64,000 nt of DNA from CAVRUD01 sp963849635. GTDB taxonomy: Bacteria > Chloroflexota > Chloroflexia > Thermomicrobiales > UBA6265. Positions 52,591 through 61,125 of this stretch are shown one piece after another. The stretch's first letter is position 1; each line of letters begins with the position of its first letter. Below the pieces are notes generated by a model that searched no databases, was not told the origin of the DNA, and was given only the letters and a program-made list of their open reading frames with translations. Both the position numbers and the translations under genes were made by a program. The stretch is from NCBI GenBank assembly GCA_963849635.1, contig CAWKIA010000045.1, positions 124,001-188,000 of the forward strand, read 5' to 3'.

Positions 52591-53849
52591 TCAGGCGCTA
52601 ACGTGATGATTATGGAACGTAGGTACGGGAAGCGTGTGAGGTTCGGACAGCAACGCGTTCCCGGCGCGTTCCACTTCCATCAGTACATCAAGCTCCTTCC
52701 GATGCTCGATCTTCGCCTCGTCGAGCGTGAAGCCGAGGCCGGGCGCGATTGGGAGGGCAATCGAGCCGTTCTCAGGCGCCATGACCTCTCGATGGAACCA
52801 TTGTTTAGGCGGCTGATGGAGGATCAGATACTCGGCCATTGGGCAGACCGACGGCGGTTGCGCGGCGATCGTGTGAATCGCGGCGTGGATCGAATGGCCA
52901 TGGGGGATGACTTGGCGGCCCCACGCTGAGGCGAGTGTGCAGATCTTGACTAACTCGCTTATCCCGCCACACCAGTCGGGATCGGCCTGAAGCACGTCGA
53001 CCGCGTCGGCTTGGAGAAGCTGGAAAAACCCCAGCGGGTGTACTCGTGTTCGCCGGTGGCGATCGGTACAGCAGTCGACCGGCGGATGGCTGCGAAGTCG
53101 CTAATTCGATCGGGCGGCACTGGCTCTTCCATCCAGCGCGGACGGTACTCTGCTATCCGTTCCAGAAGCCGGATCGTGTAGGTTGCGTCCCATCCCATCC
53201 AGGCGTCAAACATGATCTCGATGTTCGGTCCGACCGCCTCGCGCACCGTCCGCGCCAGGGCGACGTTGCGTTCCATCCCCTCGAGGCCATCGGTTGGTCC
53301 GTACCGGAAGAACCACTTCTGGGCCCCAAAGCCTTGAGCAACGGCCCATTGCGCACGCTCCCGTACAAGCTCCGGATCAAGCGAATGCCCGAGCATGGAC
53401 GAGTAGCAGGCGATCCGTTCCCGAGTCGGGCCGCCGAGCAGGCGGTAGACCGGCAATTCGAGCGCCTTGCCGCGCAGATCCCAGAGGGCGCAATCGACCG
53501 CGCTGATCGCCATCATCTCGTGGCCCTTGCGGGCGTGGCGATCCTGGCGATAGAGGATGTCCCAGAGAAGTTCCCCGGCAAGCGGATCCCTGCCGATGAG
53601 ATGAGGGGCAAGTTTGATCTGGATGAGCGGCGCCGTCTCGTCGAAGATCGGACCGAAAACACCCGTTAGACCGTCATCGGATTCGATCTCGACGTAGCAC
53701 CCCGAGATCTCTCGTCGTGCGGGCGACGACTGCGGGCTGCGCCGGGCGAACTCTGGGTAGCTGTCGAGCATCCCGACCTGGCGTTCCGCGGTGGACGGCA
53801 TCTCTGCCGTCCCGGACACCTTGAAACAGCGGACCGAGGTGATCTTCAT
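52591..53849 (-). CDS. Enolase superfamily dehydratase (mandelate racemase-like), one frameshift
   Basis: Two frames join to about 419 residues. The first (from 53849) holds the capping domain and barrel: VDCALWDLRGKALELPVYRLLGG, GAQKWFFRYG (base Lys), MFDAWMGWDA, RWMEEPVPP and IATGEHEYTRWGF (the three metal acids). The next frame continues FFQLLQADAVDVLQADPDWCGGISEL and the second catalytic His in GRQVIPHGHSIHAAIH. One base is missing in the GGGTTTTT run near 53022-53032. It is an acid-sugar dehydratase/racemase of the L-rhamnonate or galactonate type by motif resemblance; the substrate is not certain. Confidence 0.83.
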
Positions 53850-53899
53850 TCGATTTCCCTCTTCGATCTGGTCGCGGCTGTTCGAGCCTGGAGAGCCTA

Positions 53900-55369
53900 T
53901 CAGGGTAGAGCGCAGTCCGGACCGACGTCATTGCCCAATGGGATGATCCAATCTGCTGGCGCCAGTGAATAGCTCACCGCCGCGAGGTCGACGGTCGGAT
54001 CGATGAGCATTTGGGTGGGACGGTCATTCAGGGCGGCCAGCGCGCAGACCCGGACCTCGACGTGTCCGTTGTCGCTGCTCGCAACCTCAGTCGCGAGATA
54101 GTGACTGAACTGGAGAATCATGTCGGGATGGAACGCCATTTTCGACACCTGGAGGGGAGTCAGATAGTGGTGCGGATCGATCTCCTCAGTCGTACCAGTA
54201 GTGGGATAGGTGACGAAGAAGCGAATCTCACCAGTTTTCGATCGAAGTTTCATATGCCAGGAGAACCGGTGACCCTCTTCCGTCCAATTGACGTTGCCGG
54301 GGTAAGCGAGATGGCGCAACGGCACGGCGATCTGAACGGCGAAATAGACCGCCACGGCCCCGGCGAGGAGGAAACGACAAGGGGAAACGTGCCGCAATGG
54401 GCCTGAATCAACGGAGGGGCCGAACTCGATCGGCTGGGGCGCCTGAGCGGATCCGGCATGGCGGCTTGGCAGGAGGGAGCGCGGCAGGTCGGGCGGAAAG
54501 AAGAGGACAGTCGCGGCAATCATGAACCACGGAAAAATGCCGATCTGGAAGAGACCGGCGTTGATCAGGTGAAAGGTGACGAGGAGGACAACAGCAGCCA
54601 GACGCGTTGGACGCCAGAGCAAGAGGGGCACGACAAACAGATCGAGAAGCAGCCCACCGTAAGTGAAAAGATTGACCATCCATTCGGTGTCAAACCAGCG
54701 GCCGATCAGCGGGAAATCCTGCTCAGCGGCGAGCCACATCCGCATCGGCTCGCCACGCAACCAGTCGCCGTTGAGTTTCGCGATCCCGCCGAAGACGTAG
54801 ACAATCGCCAGTTGACCCCGGAGGAGCCAGATTGCCCAGGCTGGAGCGGATTCCGCCCGAATCGAGGGCCGGCGACTGGCATCAACGGAGCAGGCGTTGC
54901 CGGCGGGAATGAAGATCAGCAGGAAGCTGAGCAGGCAGATGAGATAGAAGTGGTTGAGGTAATACGTCTTCTCCATGAGGAAGACGTAAGTGAAGCCGAG
55001 GCAGAACACGGCCGCGCTGAGCCGGTAGAAGCAACCGAGCAAGATGCCGAGAGCGGCGGCGGCCAGAACCCAGAAGTGGACATACATCCCGATGCCGGGC
55101 CACGGCCGGATCCACTCGAATCCGACGAATGGAAAGTGGACTGTTGGCTCGATGAAATCGGTCGCGATCAGATATGAGTTGAGATAGCCAAACATCTCGA
55201 CGAGCATGATCGCCCCGAACGCGATCCGGAACGTCACGATGGACGCGATATCGACCGGAACAAATAGGCGGAGGACAGCCGATTCCAAGGCGAGGCGAAC
55301 GGTCGCGCGCTCTGCGGATCGCCCGGTGAGTGGAGTAGCCACGCTGGTTGGACGGGCAGGCAAGTGCAT
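53900..55369 (-). CDS. HTTM / vitamin K-dependent gamma-carboxylase-like membrane protein
   Basis: About 489 residues from ATG 55367-55369 (GAGGACAGG upstream); the frame extends to 55441. Several helices in the N-terminal two-thirds carry the VKGC/HTTM pattern: TFRIAFGAIMLVEMFGYL, MEKTYYLNHFYLICLLSFLLIF (matching the lysine and NH.YL segment around human GGCX Lys218), LLRGQLAIVYVFGGIAKLNGDWLRGEPM and TYGGLLLDLFVVPLLLW. The periplasmic C-terminal domain (EEGHRFSWHMKLRSKTG) is also typical. Human GGCX carboxylates glutamates using vitamin K. Bacterial members are common, but most lack a known substrate. No obvious gamma-carboxyglutamate precursor is nearby. Confidence 0.78.
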   Translation of the reverse strand: MHLPARPTSVATPLTGRSAERATVRLALESAVLRLFVPVDIASIVTFRIAFGAIMLVEMFGYLNSYLIATDFIEPTVHFPFVGFEWIRPWPGIGMYVHFWVLAAAALGILLGCFYRLSAAVFCLGFTYVFLMEKTYYLNHFYLICLLSFLLIFIPAGNACSVDASRRPSIRAESAPAWAIWLLRGQLAIVYVFGGIAKLNGDWLRGEPMRMWLAAEQDFPLIGRWFDTEWMVNLFTYGGLLLDLFVVPLLLWRPTRLAAVVLLVTFHLINAGLFQIGIFPWFMIAATVLFFPPDLPRSLLPSRHAGSAQAPQPIEFGPSVDSGPLRHVSPCRFLLAGAVAVYFAVQIAVPLRHLAYPGNVNWTEEGHRFSWHMKLRSKTGEIRFFVTYPTTGTTEEIDPHHYLTPLQVSKMAFHPDMILQFSHYLATEVASSDNGHVEVRVCALAALNDRPTQMLIDPTVDLAAVSYSLAPADWIIPLGNDVGPDCALP

Positions 55370-55490
55370 CCTGTCCTCGGGGCGTGCTGACATGCGGCGA
55401 GAGTTGATGAGACACGCGCGGAACAGGTGATTTGGTAGCATCTCGTTTCAACAGCGTTGGGTCATCGATCGAGGAGAAAGAGTAGCGCCC

Positions 55491-55733
55491 GTGCTCACAG
55501 ACTACATCACCGCCGCAATGCGTCGCGCCCACTACGAATTACTTCCCGACGGCGAGGGCATCTACGCCGAGATCCCCGGTTTGTCCGGCGTGTGGGCCAA
55601 CGGTGAGACCGTCGAGGAGACCAGGGAGGACCTCCGGGTGGCGCTTGAGGGCTGGATTGCCCTGGCGCTTTCCCGCAATGTGCCGATTCCAGACCTCGAC
55701 GGCGTAAGCATCGCGCCAGCGCTTGCTTCCTAA
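55491..55733 (+). CDS. hicB: HicB-like antitoxin
   Basis: 80 residues from GTG 55491 after GAGGAGAAAGAG. The HicB partial-RNase-H fold is seen in YITAAMRRAHYELLPDGEGIYAEIPGLSGVWANGETVEETREDLRVALEGW. There is no C-terminal DNA-binding domain, so autoregulation would need another factor. Its stop overlaps the hicA start (TAATG), which means coupled translation with antitoxin first, the common hicB-hicA arrangement of short HicBs. Confidence 0.85.
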   Translation: MLTDYITAAMRRAHYELLPDGEGIYAEIPGLSGVWANGETVEETREDLRVALEGWIALALSRNVPIPDLDGVSIAPALAS

Positions 55734-55957
55734 TGCCCACGTTCGGTCCGGTTAGTCACCGCGAGTTGATCGCCGGGTTGCGGAGATTGGGATGGGACGG
55801 GCCGTTCGTCGGGGGAGGCCAGCATCCTCAGTTCATGGCCAAAGGCGATCGACAGTTGCGTTTGCCCAATCCCCACCGAGGAGACATCGGCGTCAACTTG
55901 CTGGGCCGCATCCTCGCTCAGGCGGGCATCAGCCGAGATGAATGGGACGGCGCATAG
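55733..55957 (+). CDS. hicA: HicA-like mRNA interferase toxin
   Basis: 74 residues. The double-stranded-RNA-binding-like fold has SHRELIAGLRRLGWDGPFVGGGQHPQFMAKGDRQLRLPNPHRGDIGVNLLGRILAQAGIS. The catalytic His is in GGGQHPQFM. It would cleave mRNA when freed from HicB. The gene converges with the NUDIX gene without spacing. Confidence 0.87.
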   Translation: MPTFGPVSHRELIAGLRRLGWDGPFVGGGQHPQFMAKGDRQLRLPNPHRGDIGVNLLGRILAQAGISRDEWDGA

Positions 55958-56422
55958 CTAGACGTCGATGCGGAAGAATTCGGCATCCTCGCTGGCAAGC
56001 CCAAGGATCGCGTCGATGTGCCGTACCGCCCAGCGTTGACCGGGCCACAAAAGACGGGCGGTCGCCTCGTCCCGTTCGCACCAGGCTGAGTCACATAGCT
56101 CTTCGCCGAGGACGATGCTGGGCCGCTGCGGCACGGCGAAGGCGAAGACCGGTGCCAGGATGATCGAGTCGGTGTGGTGATCGTAGAACTGATTGATGTA
56201 GTCGGCGGAGTAGGCCTCCAGGGCAGTCATTCCGGTTTCTTTCTCCATGGCGCGCCTGGCGGCATCGACCGCCGTCTCGCCAGGGAGGATCTTGGCGTGG
56301 ATGCTCTGCCAGGTGTTGCCGAGCGGGAGGTCTGGGCGGCGCAGCAAGAGGAGAAATTGAAGGCGGGCGTTCACCCGGCGGAAGATGTACGCATCGACCA
56401 TGTTGGAGACGAGCTGGGGCAT
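55958..56422 (-). CDS. NUDIX hydrolase
   Basis: 154 residues from ATG 56420-56422 (CCGGAGGAGT upstream); the longer frame to 56938 is low-complexity shadow sequence. The Nudix box is PGETAVDAARRAMEKETGM, with Ala in place of the first catalytic-box Glu after Arg but both downstream acidic residues kept. Surrounding sequence (VDAYIFRRVNARLQFLLLLRRPDLPLGNTWQSIHAKI ... EFFRIDV) is typical of a dNTP/NDP-sugar-type Nudix enzyme. The substrate is unknown. Confidence 0.8.
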   Translation of the reverse strand: MPQLVSNMVDAYIFRRVNARLQFLLLLRRPDLPLGNTWQSIHAKILPGETAVDAARRAMEKETGMTALEAYSADYINQFYDHHTDSIILAPVFAFAVPQRPSIVLGEELCDSAWCERDEATARLLWPGQRWAVRHIDAILGLASEDAEFFRIDV

Positions 56423-56636
56423 GGAAAGACTCCTCCGGAGCCGGGAGGGCCATCCAGCCGGACCGCTGCGGGTCGAGTCCGTGGCAGACGACGCCAAAAC
56501 CGAGCGCGAGTACACGGGGCATCTGTGGCGCGATGAGGCGGGGGAACCGATGCATCGCCGGGCGCGAATAATAGGTCGTTGGACCTGGATTGAAAACCGC
56601 GAGCTGTACCGCGGCCGTACGCCAGCCTTCGTCTCG

Positions 56637-57368
56637 CTATGCCTGCCTACCACGGTAGACCGCTGTCCGCAGTTCCCTGGCGTACGCCTCAAGCTCGGGC
56701 ATGTCCACCGCCGCGGCATCGGCAATCGCCCGCTCGATGTCATAGGGTACGCGCACGATCGTGACGGATATCGGCCCAGCAATGTCGCCCGATTCGCCTT
56801 CCAGTACCGCATAGCACGCCAATGGCATGTCCAGCGGGTTACCGACGCTCCCGGCGTTGAATAGCATGCGGTGGCGCCAGGAGCGAATGAAGGCGGTGTG
56901 GATGTCGCCGTATCCGACGACGTCCGGCGTCGATTCATAGCCCGTGAAGTCGGTGTTTTCGAACATCGACTCTAATTTCTCGATCGGATCGGTCTGATAG
57001 ATCCTGTGGTAGACACCTCGAGGTGAGGCGTGCATGAGCCGCACCTGATGGCCGCTCAGGCTCAAGTCGACGCAAACGGGCAGGGAGGCGAGATACGCCA
57101 ACCGATCCGGCCCAAGGCGTTCCTGGTGCCAGCGGAAGGTCGGGCCAGGATCGGGCACCGTCACCATGCTGTCGTCCCAGTTGCCTTGAATGACCGCTTC
57201 GCACCTGGAGGCGCAGATATCGACAGCCCGGTCGGAGTCGGGTCCTTTCCCAACCAGGTCGCCGAGGCAGATGATCCGGCTGATCTTGCGATGCTCGACA
57301 TCGTCCAGGACCGCATCCAGGGCGGACATATTGCCATGGATGTCGGAGATCAGGGCAATGCGGTCCAA
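56637..57368 (-). CDS. Metallophosphoesterase (YfcE/MJ0936-like)
   Basis: 243 residues. Calcineurin-like motifs are ALISDIHGNMSALDAVLDD, ICLGDLVGKGPDS, IQGNWDD (GNHD variant), LMHASPRG and GYGDIHTAF (GHTH variant), followed by MLFNAGSVGNPLD. It hydrolyses phosphodiesters or phosphomonoesters with a two-metal site. GNWDD and YGDIH replace the usual His-containing motifs, so metal use may differ. It is probably cytoplasmic; the substrate is unknown. Confidence 0.85.
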   Translation of the reverse strand: MDRIALISDIHGNMSALDAVLDDVEHRKISRIICLGDLVGKGPDSDRAVDICASRCEAVIQGNWDDSMVTVPDPGPTFRWHQERLGPDRLAYLASLPVCVDLSLSGHQVRLMHASPRGVYHRIYQTDPIEKLESMFENTDFTGYESTPDVVGYGDIHTAFIRSWRHRMLFNAGSVGNPLDMPLACYAVLEGESGDIAGPISVTIVRVPYDIERAIADAAAVDMPELEAYARELRTAVYRGRQA

Positions 57369-57414
57369 CGGGTAAGGAACCCCTTTGGCGTCAGAGGCGG
57401 ATCAGACTCGGATA

Positions 57415-57906
57415 CTAGATTCGCGGCGGCTTGCGGAAGCGGTCGCGCAGGTGCTCAAACCAGGCGGGCTGACCGCTCGAGCCAGGCGGACGAAAAGTAG
57501 TATCGATGTCGTGGCCGCGCCATCGCTTCGGGGTCGATGATTGCGGGCCGTTTCGATACCGATCCACGACCGGCAGGAAGAGCACGATCACGCTGAGGAC
57601 CGCGAGGATGGTCGCAAGCAGCGGTGAAGCATCGCGCAAGAGGTACGAGAGCAGGCCCAGGATCGCGAAGCCGAAGATCCCGCTGAATGCTCCTAGGCGC
57701 GATGGCAGCGAGAGCGCCTCGTTGCGCCACTGCCGGGTGCGCTCGCGGCGCTCCTGCGCGACCTTGCGGCGAACGTGATCGCTCATCGAAACGGGAGTAT
57801 CAGTCCTCTGCAAGATTTCGAGGACCTCGTCCTCGAGGCGGGTGCGCGGTTTGCCCTCAGGGCGGTCTTTGTCCTCGGGCTGCTCGGGAAACTGTCTGAT
57901 GGTCAT
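57415..57906 (-). CDS. Small membrane protein, two predicted helices
   Basis: 163 residues. The basic, charged N-terminus (residues 1-65, EVLEILQRTDTPVSMSDHVRRKVAQERRERTR) resembles a DNA-binding or cytosolic tail. Two adjacent helices follow at about 70-88 (RLGAFSGIFGFAILGLLSYLL) and 95-113 (LLATILAVLSVIVLFLPVV). The C-terminus is basic and aromatic. No family is recognised. It lies about 40 bases upstream of the phosphoesterase gene on the same strand. Confidence 0.62.
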   Translation of the reverse strand: MTIRQFPEQPEDKDRPEGKPRTRLEDEVLEILQRTDTPVSMSDHVRRKVAQERRERTRQWRNEALSLPSRLGAFSGIFGFAILGLLSYLLRDASPLLATILAVLSVIVLFLPVVDRYRNGPQSSTPKRWRGHDIDTTFRPPGSSGQPAWFEHLRDRFRKPPRI

Positions 57907-58010
57907 CGCTGGTGCTCCTCACGCTGCGTTGACCTTACCACGCTGGGAGGGTCGCGAACTCCGGCGGACCAACCGGCCTGTCGCTGACAAGGCCGGCATC
58001 TCGGATGGAA

Positions 58011-59166
58011 TCAGCCGGCCGCAATCTCGGAGACTGCAGCGATCGCGGCATCGATCTCCTCCTCGGTCGTAAACGGACCGGGGCTGAAGCGCACGGTTCC
58101 CTGAGGAAAGGCGCCGATTGTGCGACAGGCGTCCGGAGCGCAATGGAGGCCGGTGCGGCAGGCGATCTCAAACGACTGGTCGAGGATCGCGCCGATCTCG
58201 GCCGGGTCCCAGCCATCGATGGTGAAGGAGACCACTGCCGCCTGGGTCTCCGCGGGAGCGCCGCCTGGCCGGTACAGCTTGACCCCTGAAACTCCCTCTA
58301 GACCAGCGATCAGGCGAGCGGTGAACTGGCCCTCACGGTCTCTGATCTGATCGATCCCCTCCGCGCTCACCCAGCGAATACCCGCGCCAAGGGCAGCGAC
58401 GCCAACCGTGTTGAGCGTGCCGCTCTCGTAGCGCCATGGCAGATCGTCCGGTTGATGATCATCTTCGGACCGCAATCCCGTGCCACCGGCCCGGAGCGGA
58501 GAAAGGGTACTAGGCTCGACCCTGGGGCCAATGTAGAGCCCGCCGGTGCCGGGAGGGCCCAGGAGGCCCTTGTGCCCCGGAAATGCCAGTAGATCGACTC
58601 CCAGGGCCTCGACATCAACCGGCAGTGCGCCGACAGTCTGCGCACCATCCACCAGGAGCAACACGCCGCGCTCTTGCGCGATCCGCGCGATCTCAGCGAC
58701 AGGCTGGATCGCGCCTGTGACGTTCGAGGCATGCGTCATGGCGATCAGGCGAGTGTTGGGCCGGATGGCGTTGGCAATGTCTTCCGGCTGGACGACGCCG
58801 TTCGACGCTACAGGCGACCTTCGTAACCTCTGCCCCGGCATCGGCGGCGAGAGAAAGGGGCCGGCTAACCGAGTTGTGCTCCATCGTGGTCGAGATCGCA
58901 TGATCGCCGGGTCGCAGGAGGCCCAGGATGGCCAGATTCAGGCCATCGGTGGCGCTGCTGGTGAAGATCACCCGGCTCGGCGAGGGAGCATTGAGCAGGC
59001 GGGCTAGGGCCAGGCGGGTTTCGGCGATGGCCGCGGCGGCGGCCACGGCCATTCGATGGCCCGCTCGGCCCGGATTCGCCCCGGCATCCTGGAGAAACGA
59101 GCCAAGCGTCTCGTAAACAGCTTGCGGCTTGGGCCACGAGGTCGCGGCATTGTCGAGATAGATCAT
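58011..59166 (-). CDS. Class V aminotransferase / cysteine desulfurase, one frameshift
   Basis: ATG 59164-59166 is preferred (MIYLDNAATSWPKPQAVYETL). The first frame runs to EVTKVAC; the rest (SNGVVQPEDIANAIRPNTRLIAMTHASNVTGAIQPV ... LLVDGAQTVGALPVDVEALGVDLLAFPGHKGLLGPPGTGGLYIG) is in the next frame. The shift near 58802-58812 equals one extra base. About 384 residues in all. PLP Lys is in AFPGHKGLLG; the C-terminal SNGxxGLHCAPDACR-type segment (CRTGLHCAPDACRT) carries the candidate desulfurase Cys. It may supply sulfur to the adjacent ThiF/MoeB enzyme, or act on another amino acid. Confidence 0.82.
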
Positions 59167-59244
59167 GAATTGGTCCTGTCGTAAGACGTGAGTCATGAGT
59201 CATGAGTCGTGTGTGTGAAACGAGACCCGGGAGCCGGGAACAGC

Positions 59245-59368
59245 CGTCATCCTGAGCTTGCGACGGATCTTGGCGCTTAAGCGCCTTCGTCCTCGTTCCA
59301 ATCCTCGACGCCGCGGTCAGCGACAAAGGCCGTAAACGGCCAAGATCCTTCGCAGGCTCAGGATGACG
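59245..59368. repeat. Inverted-repeat element (GTCATCCTGAGC family)
   Basis: Left arm CGTCATCCTGAGCTTGCGA (from 59245) pairs with the sequence ending at 59368, over about 29 bases with two or three mismatches. It is related to 19615-19763. It lies between the aminotransferase and MoeB genes. Confidence 0.78.
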
Positions 59369-59384
59369 AAGCTCTCATGCCTCG

Positions 59385-60452
59385 TCAGTTGCCGATGTAG
59401 CGCGCGTACAGGGTCCGGGCTGCAATCGGGTCTGTCGTGCCTTTGATGATGGCGCGGCCATCGGGGAATATCGTCAACTCGTGCTCCGATGTTAGGGGAC
59501 GGAAGCGCAGGAGGAAGCGGTTGCGTAGCGTCTCGCCGGACGGCGATAGGCGCGCTTCCAGGGCATCCAGGTCGAGCGAGACCGGCGTGAGCGCCAGGAT
59601 CTGGATGGCGTCGTGGCCGCAGAGTGATGTCGATTGGTTGGCATGGGCGCCGTCGAGATACTCGTAGTTTCCGGCGCCGCAGGTGGGACAGCCGGGAGTC
59701 GGGGTCGAGAGGTCGATCCGGTCAAATGCCATCGTCCAGACATCGATCGACAGGAGACCGGGATTGAGCGACTCAGTGGCTCCGACGGCAAGCTTCATCG
59801 CCTCCGCGACCTGCAGGCCGGCAACAACATCGATCGCCGGACCGAGCACGCCTGTCGTGTCGCAGGTTGGCGCCGCTCCAGCACCCGGCGCTTCGGGAAA
59901 GATGCAGCGCAAACAGGGTGAGCGATGGGGACGAATCGTCATCGTCATCCCGTAGGTGCCGATCACGCCCCCATAGACCCAGGGGATACCATGTTTCACA
60001 GCGGCATCGTTGACCAGGTATCGCCCTTCGAAGTTGTCGAGTCCGTCGACGACGATGTCCACCCCGGCCAGCAGCCGCTCGATCGTGTCCGGATTTACGT
60101 CGGTAACGACTGGCGTGACCTCGATCTGGCTGTTGATCCGGCGGAGGCGGTCCGCCGCGGCCGCCGCCTTGGGCGCATGATGCTCGACATCGGCCTCGTC
60201 GAACAGGGTCTGCCGTTGCAGGTTGTGGAGTTCGACATAATCGCGGTCGGCCAATGTAATCTTGCCGAAACCCGCCCGCGCGAGTAGGTTGGCGCTGGCG
60301 CCGCCAAGGGCGCCACAACCGATGACCAGGACATGGGTTTCCGCGATTTGTTCCTGGCCCGTCCGACCGATCGGCGCGACGAGGGTTTGGCGGGCATAGC
60401 GAGCGAAGGGGTCGGAGGACGCCGTGATTTCGCGAGACTGTGTGGCTGTCAT
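59385..60452 (-). CDS. ThiF/MoeB/HesA family E1-like adenylyltransferase
   Basis: 355 residues. Rossmann ATP site VLVIGCGALGGASANLLARAG, the DRDYVELHNLQRQTLFDE arginine-finger segment, CLRCIFPE and CPTCG zinc ligands, and the catalytic Cys in CDTTGVLGP. The C-terminal 80 residues form a ubiquitin-like (ThiS/MoaD-type) module (SLDLDALEARLSPSG ... RFLLRFRP ... ELTIFPDGRAIIKGTTDP), not a rhodanese. It adenylates the C-terminal Gly of a sulfur carrier protein for thiamine or molybdopterin synthesis. It is near a PLP desulfurase-like gene on the same strand, so the two may work together. Confidence 0.87.
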   Translation of the reverse strand: MTATQSREITASSDPFARYARQTLVAPIGRTGQEQIAETHVLVIGCGALGGASANLLARAGFGKITLADRDYVELHNLQRQTLFDEADVEHHAPKAAAAADRLRRINSQIEVTPVVTDVNPDTIERLLAGVDIVVDGLDNFEGRYLVNDAAVKHGIPWVYGGVIGTYGMTMTIRPHRSPCLRCIFPEAPGAGAAPTCDTTGVLGPAIDVVAGLQVAEAMKLAVGATESLNPGLLSIDVWTMAFDRIDLSTPTPGCPTCGAGNYEYLDGAHANQSTSLCGHDAIQILALTPVSLDLDALEARLSPSGETLRNRFLLRFRPLTSEHELTIFPDGRAIIKGTTDPIAARTLYARYIGN

Positions 60453-60617
60453 GATGGGAAAATCTCTGGTCTGAATCGGGCACCCGGGGCGGCGCCGCGT
60501 GGTGATTATGGTACCGTAGCCCTCGGATGCTCGCCATCGAGACGAGTAGCCGCCCAGGTTGCGGCGCTCTCTGGCGAGAGACGTTCTAGCGGCGACGGAT
60601 CAGTTTTTCGGGGGTGA

Positions 60618-61103
60618 TTGGTGTCCGTGTTGCGCTACACGGTCGTCGACGACGCGGGGACGATCAGCTTCGTCGGTCCCGGTCACGCGATGAAAATGCT
60701 GGCCGCCGCCTGCGCCAAAGAGCCAGCCGATTTCCGCTCACTGCTCGATGCGGCCGGGCGCTATGACGCGGTCTTCGCGAAGACGGTCCTCGATGGCCTG
60801 AGCATTTTTGACGAGCACAATACGGCCGACGACCATGCGGTCGGCGACGCGCAGGTCGCCGGAATCGAACCTAGGAGCAGCCCACCCTTTCGGGTCCTGA
60901 ACGATGTCATGCGTACCCGCAGCCTGGAGCCGGTTGGGGCCGGCCTGGTGGTGTACAACTTGCCGGCAAGGCGGATTATCCAGGTACAAAACAGCTACGC
61001 GGAGCTCAAGCGCCAGGGCCGGGGCCGCCACCGCGAGAACGGCCGGCCGGTACAACGGCTCTACCACTACAAGTTGCCAGATAACTGGACGATCCTGCCC
61101 TAG
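60618..61103 (+). CDS. Conserved hypothetical protein
   Basis: 161 residues starting with TTG/GTG near 60618-60624 after GGGGGTGATTGG. Sequence such as TVVDDAGTISFVGPGHAMKMLAAACAKEPADFRSLLDAAGRYD and LVVYNLPARRIIQVQNSYAELKRQGRG does not match a family I recognise. No signal peptide or membrane helix. It is divergent from the MoeB gene and convergent with the third LuxR-NTPase. Confidence 0.62.
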   Translation: MVSVLRYTVVDDAGTISFVGPGHAMKMLAAACAKEPADFRSLLDAAGRYDAVFAKTVLDGLSIFDEHNTADDHAVGDAQVAGIEPRSSPPFRVLNDVMRTRSLEPVGAGLVVYNLPARRIIQVQNSYAELKRQGRGRHRENGRPVQRLYHYKLPDNWTILP

Positions 61104-61125
61104 AGAATGGAGCTTCAAGCTCTTC

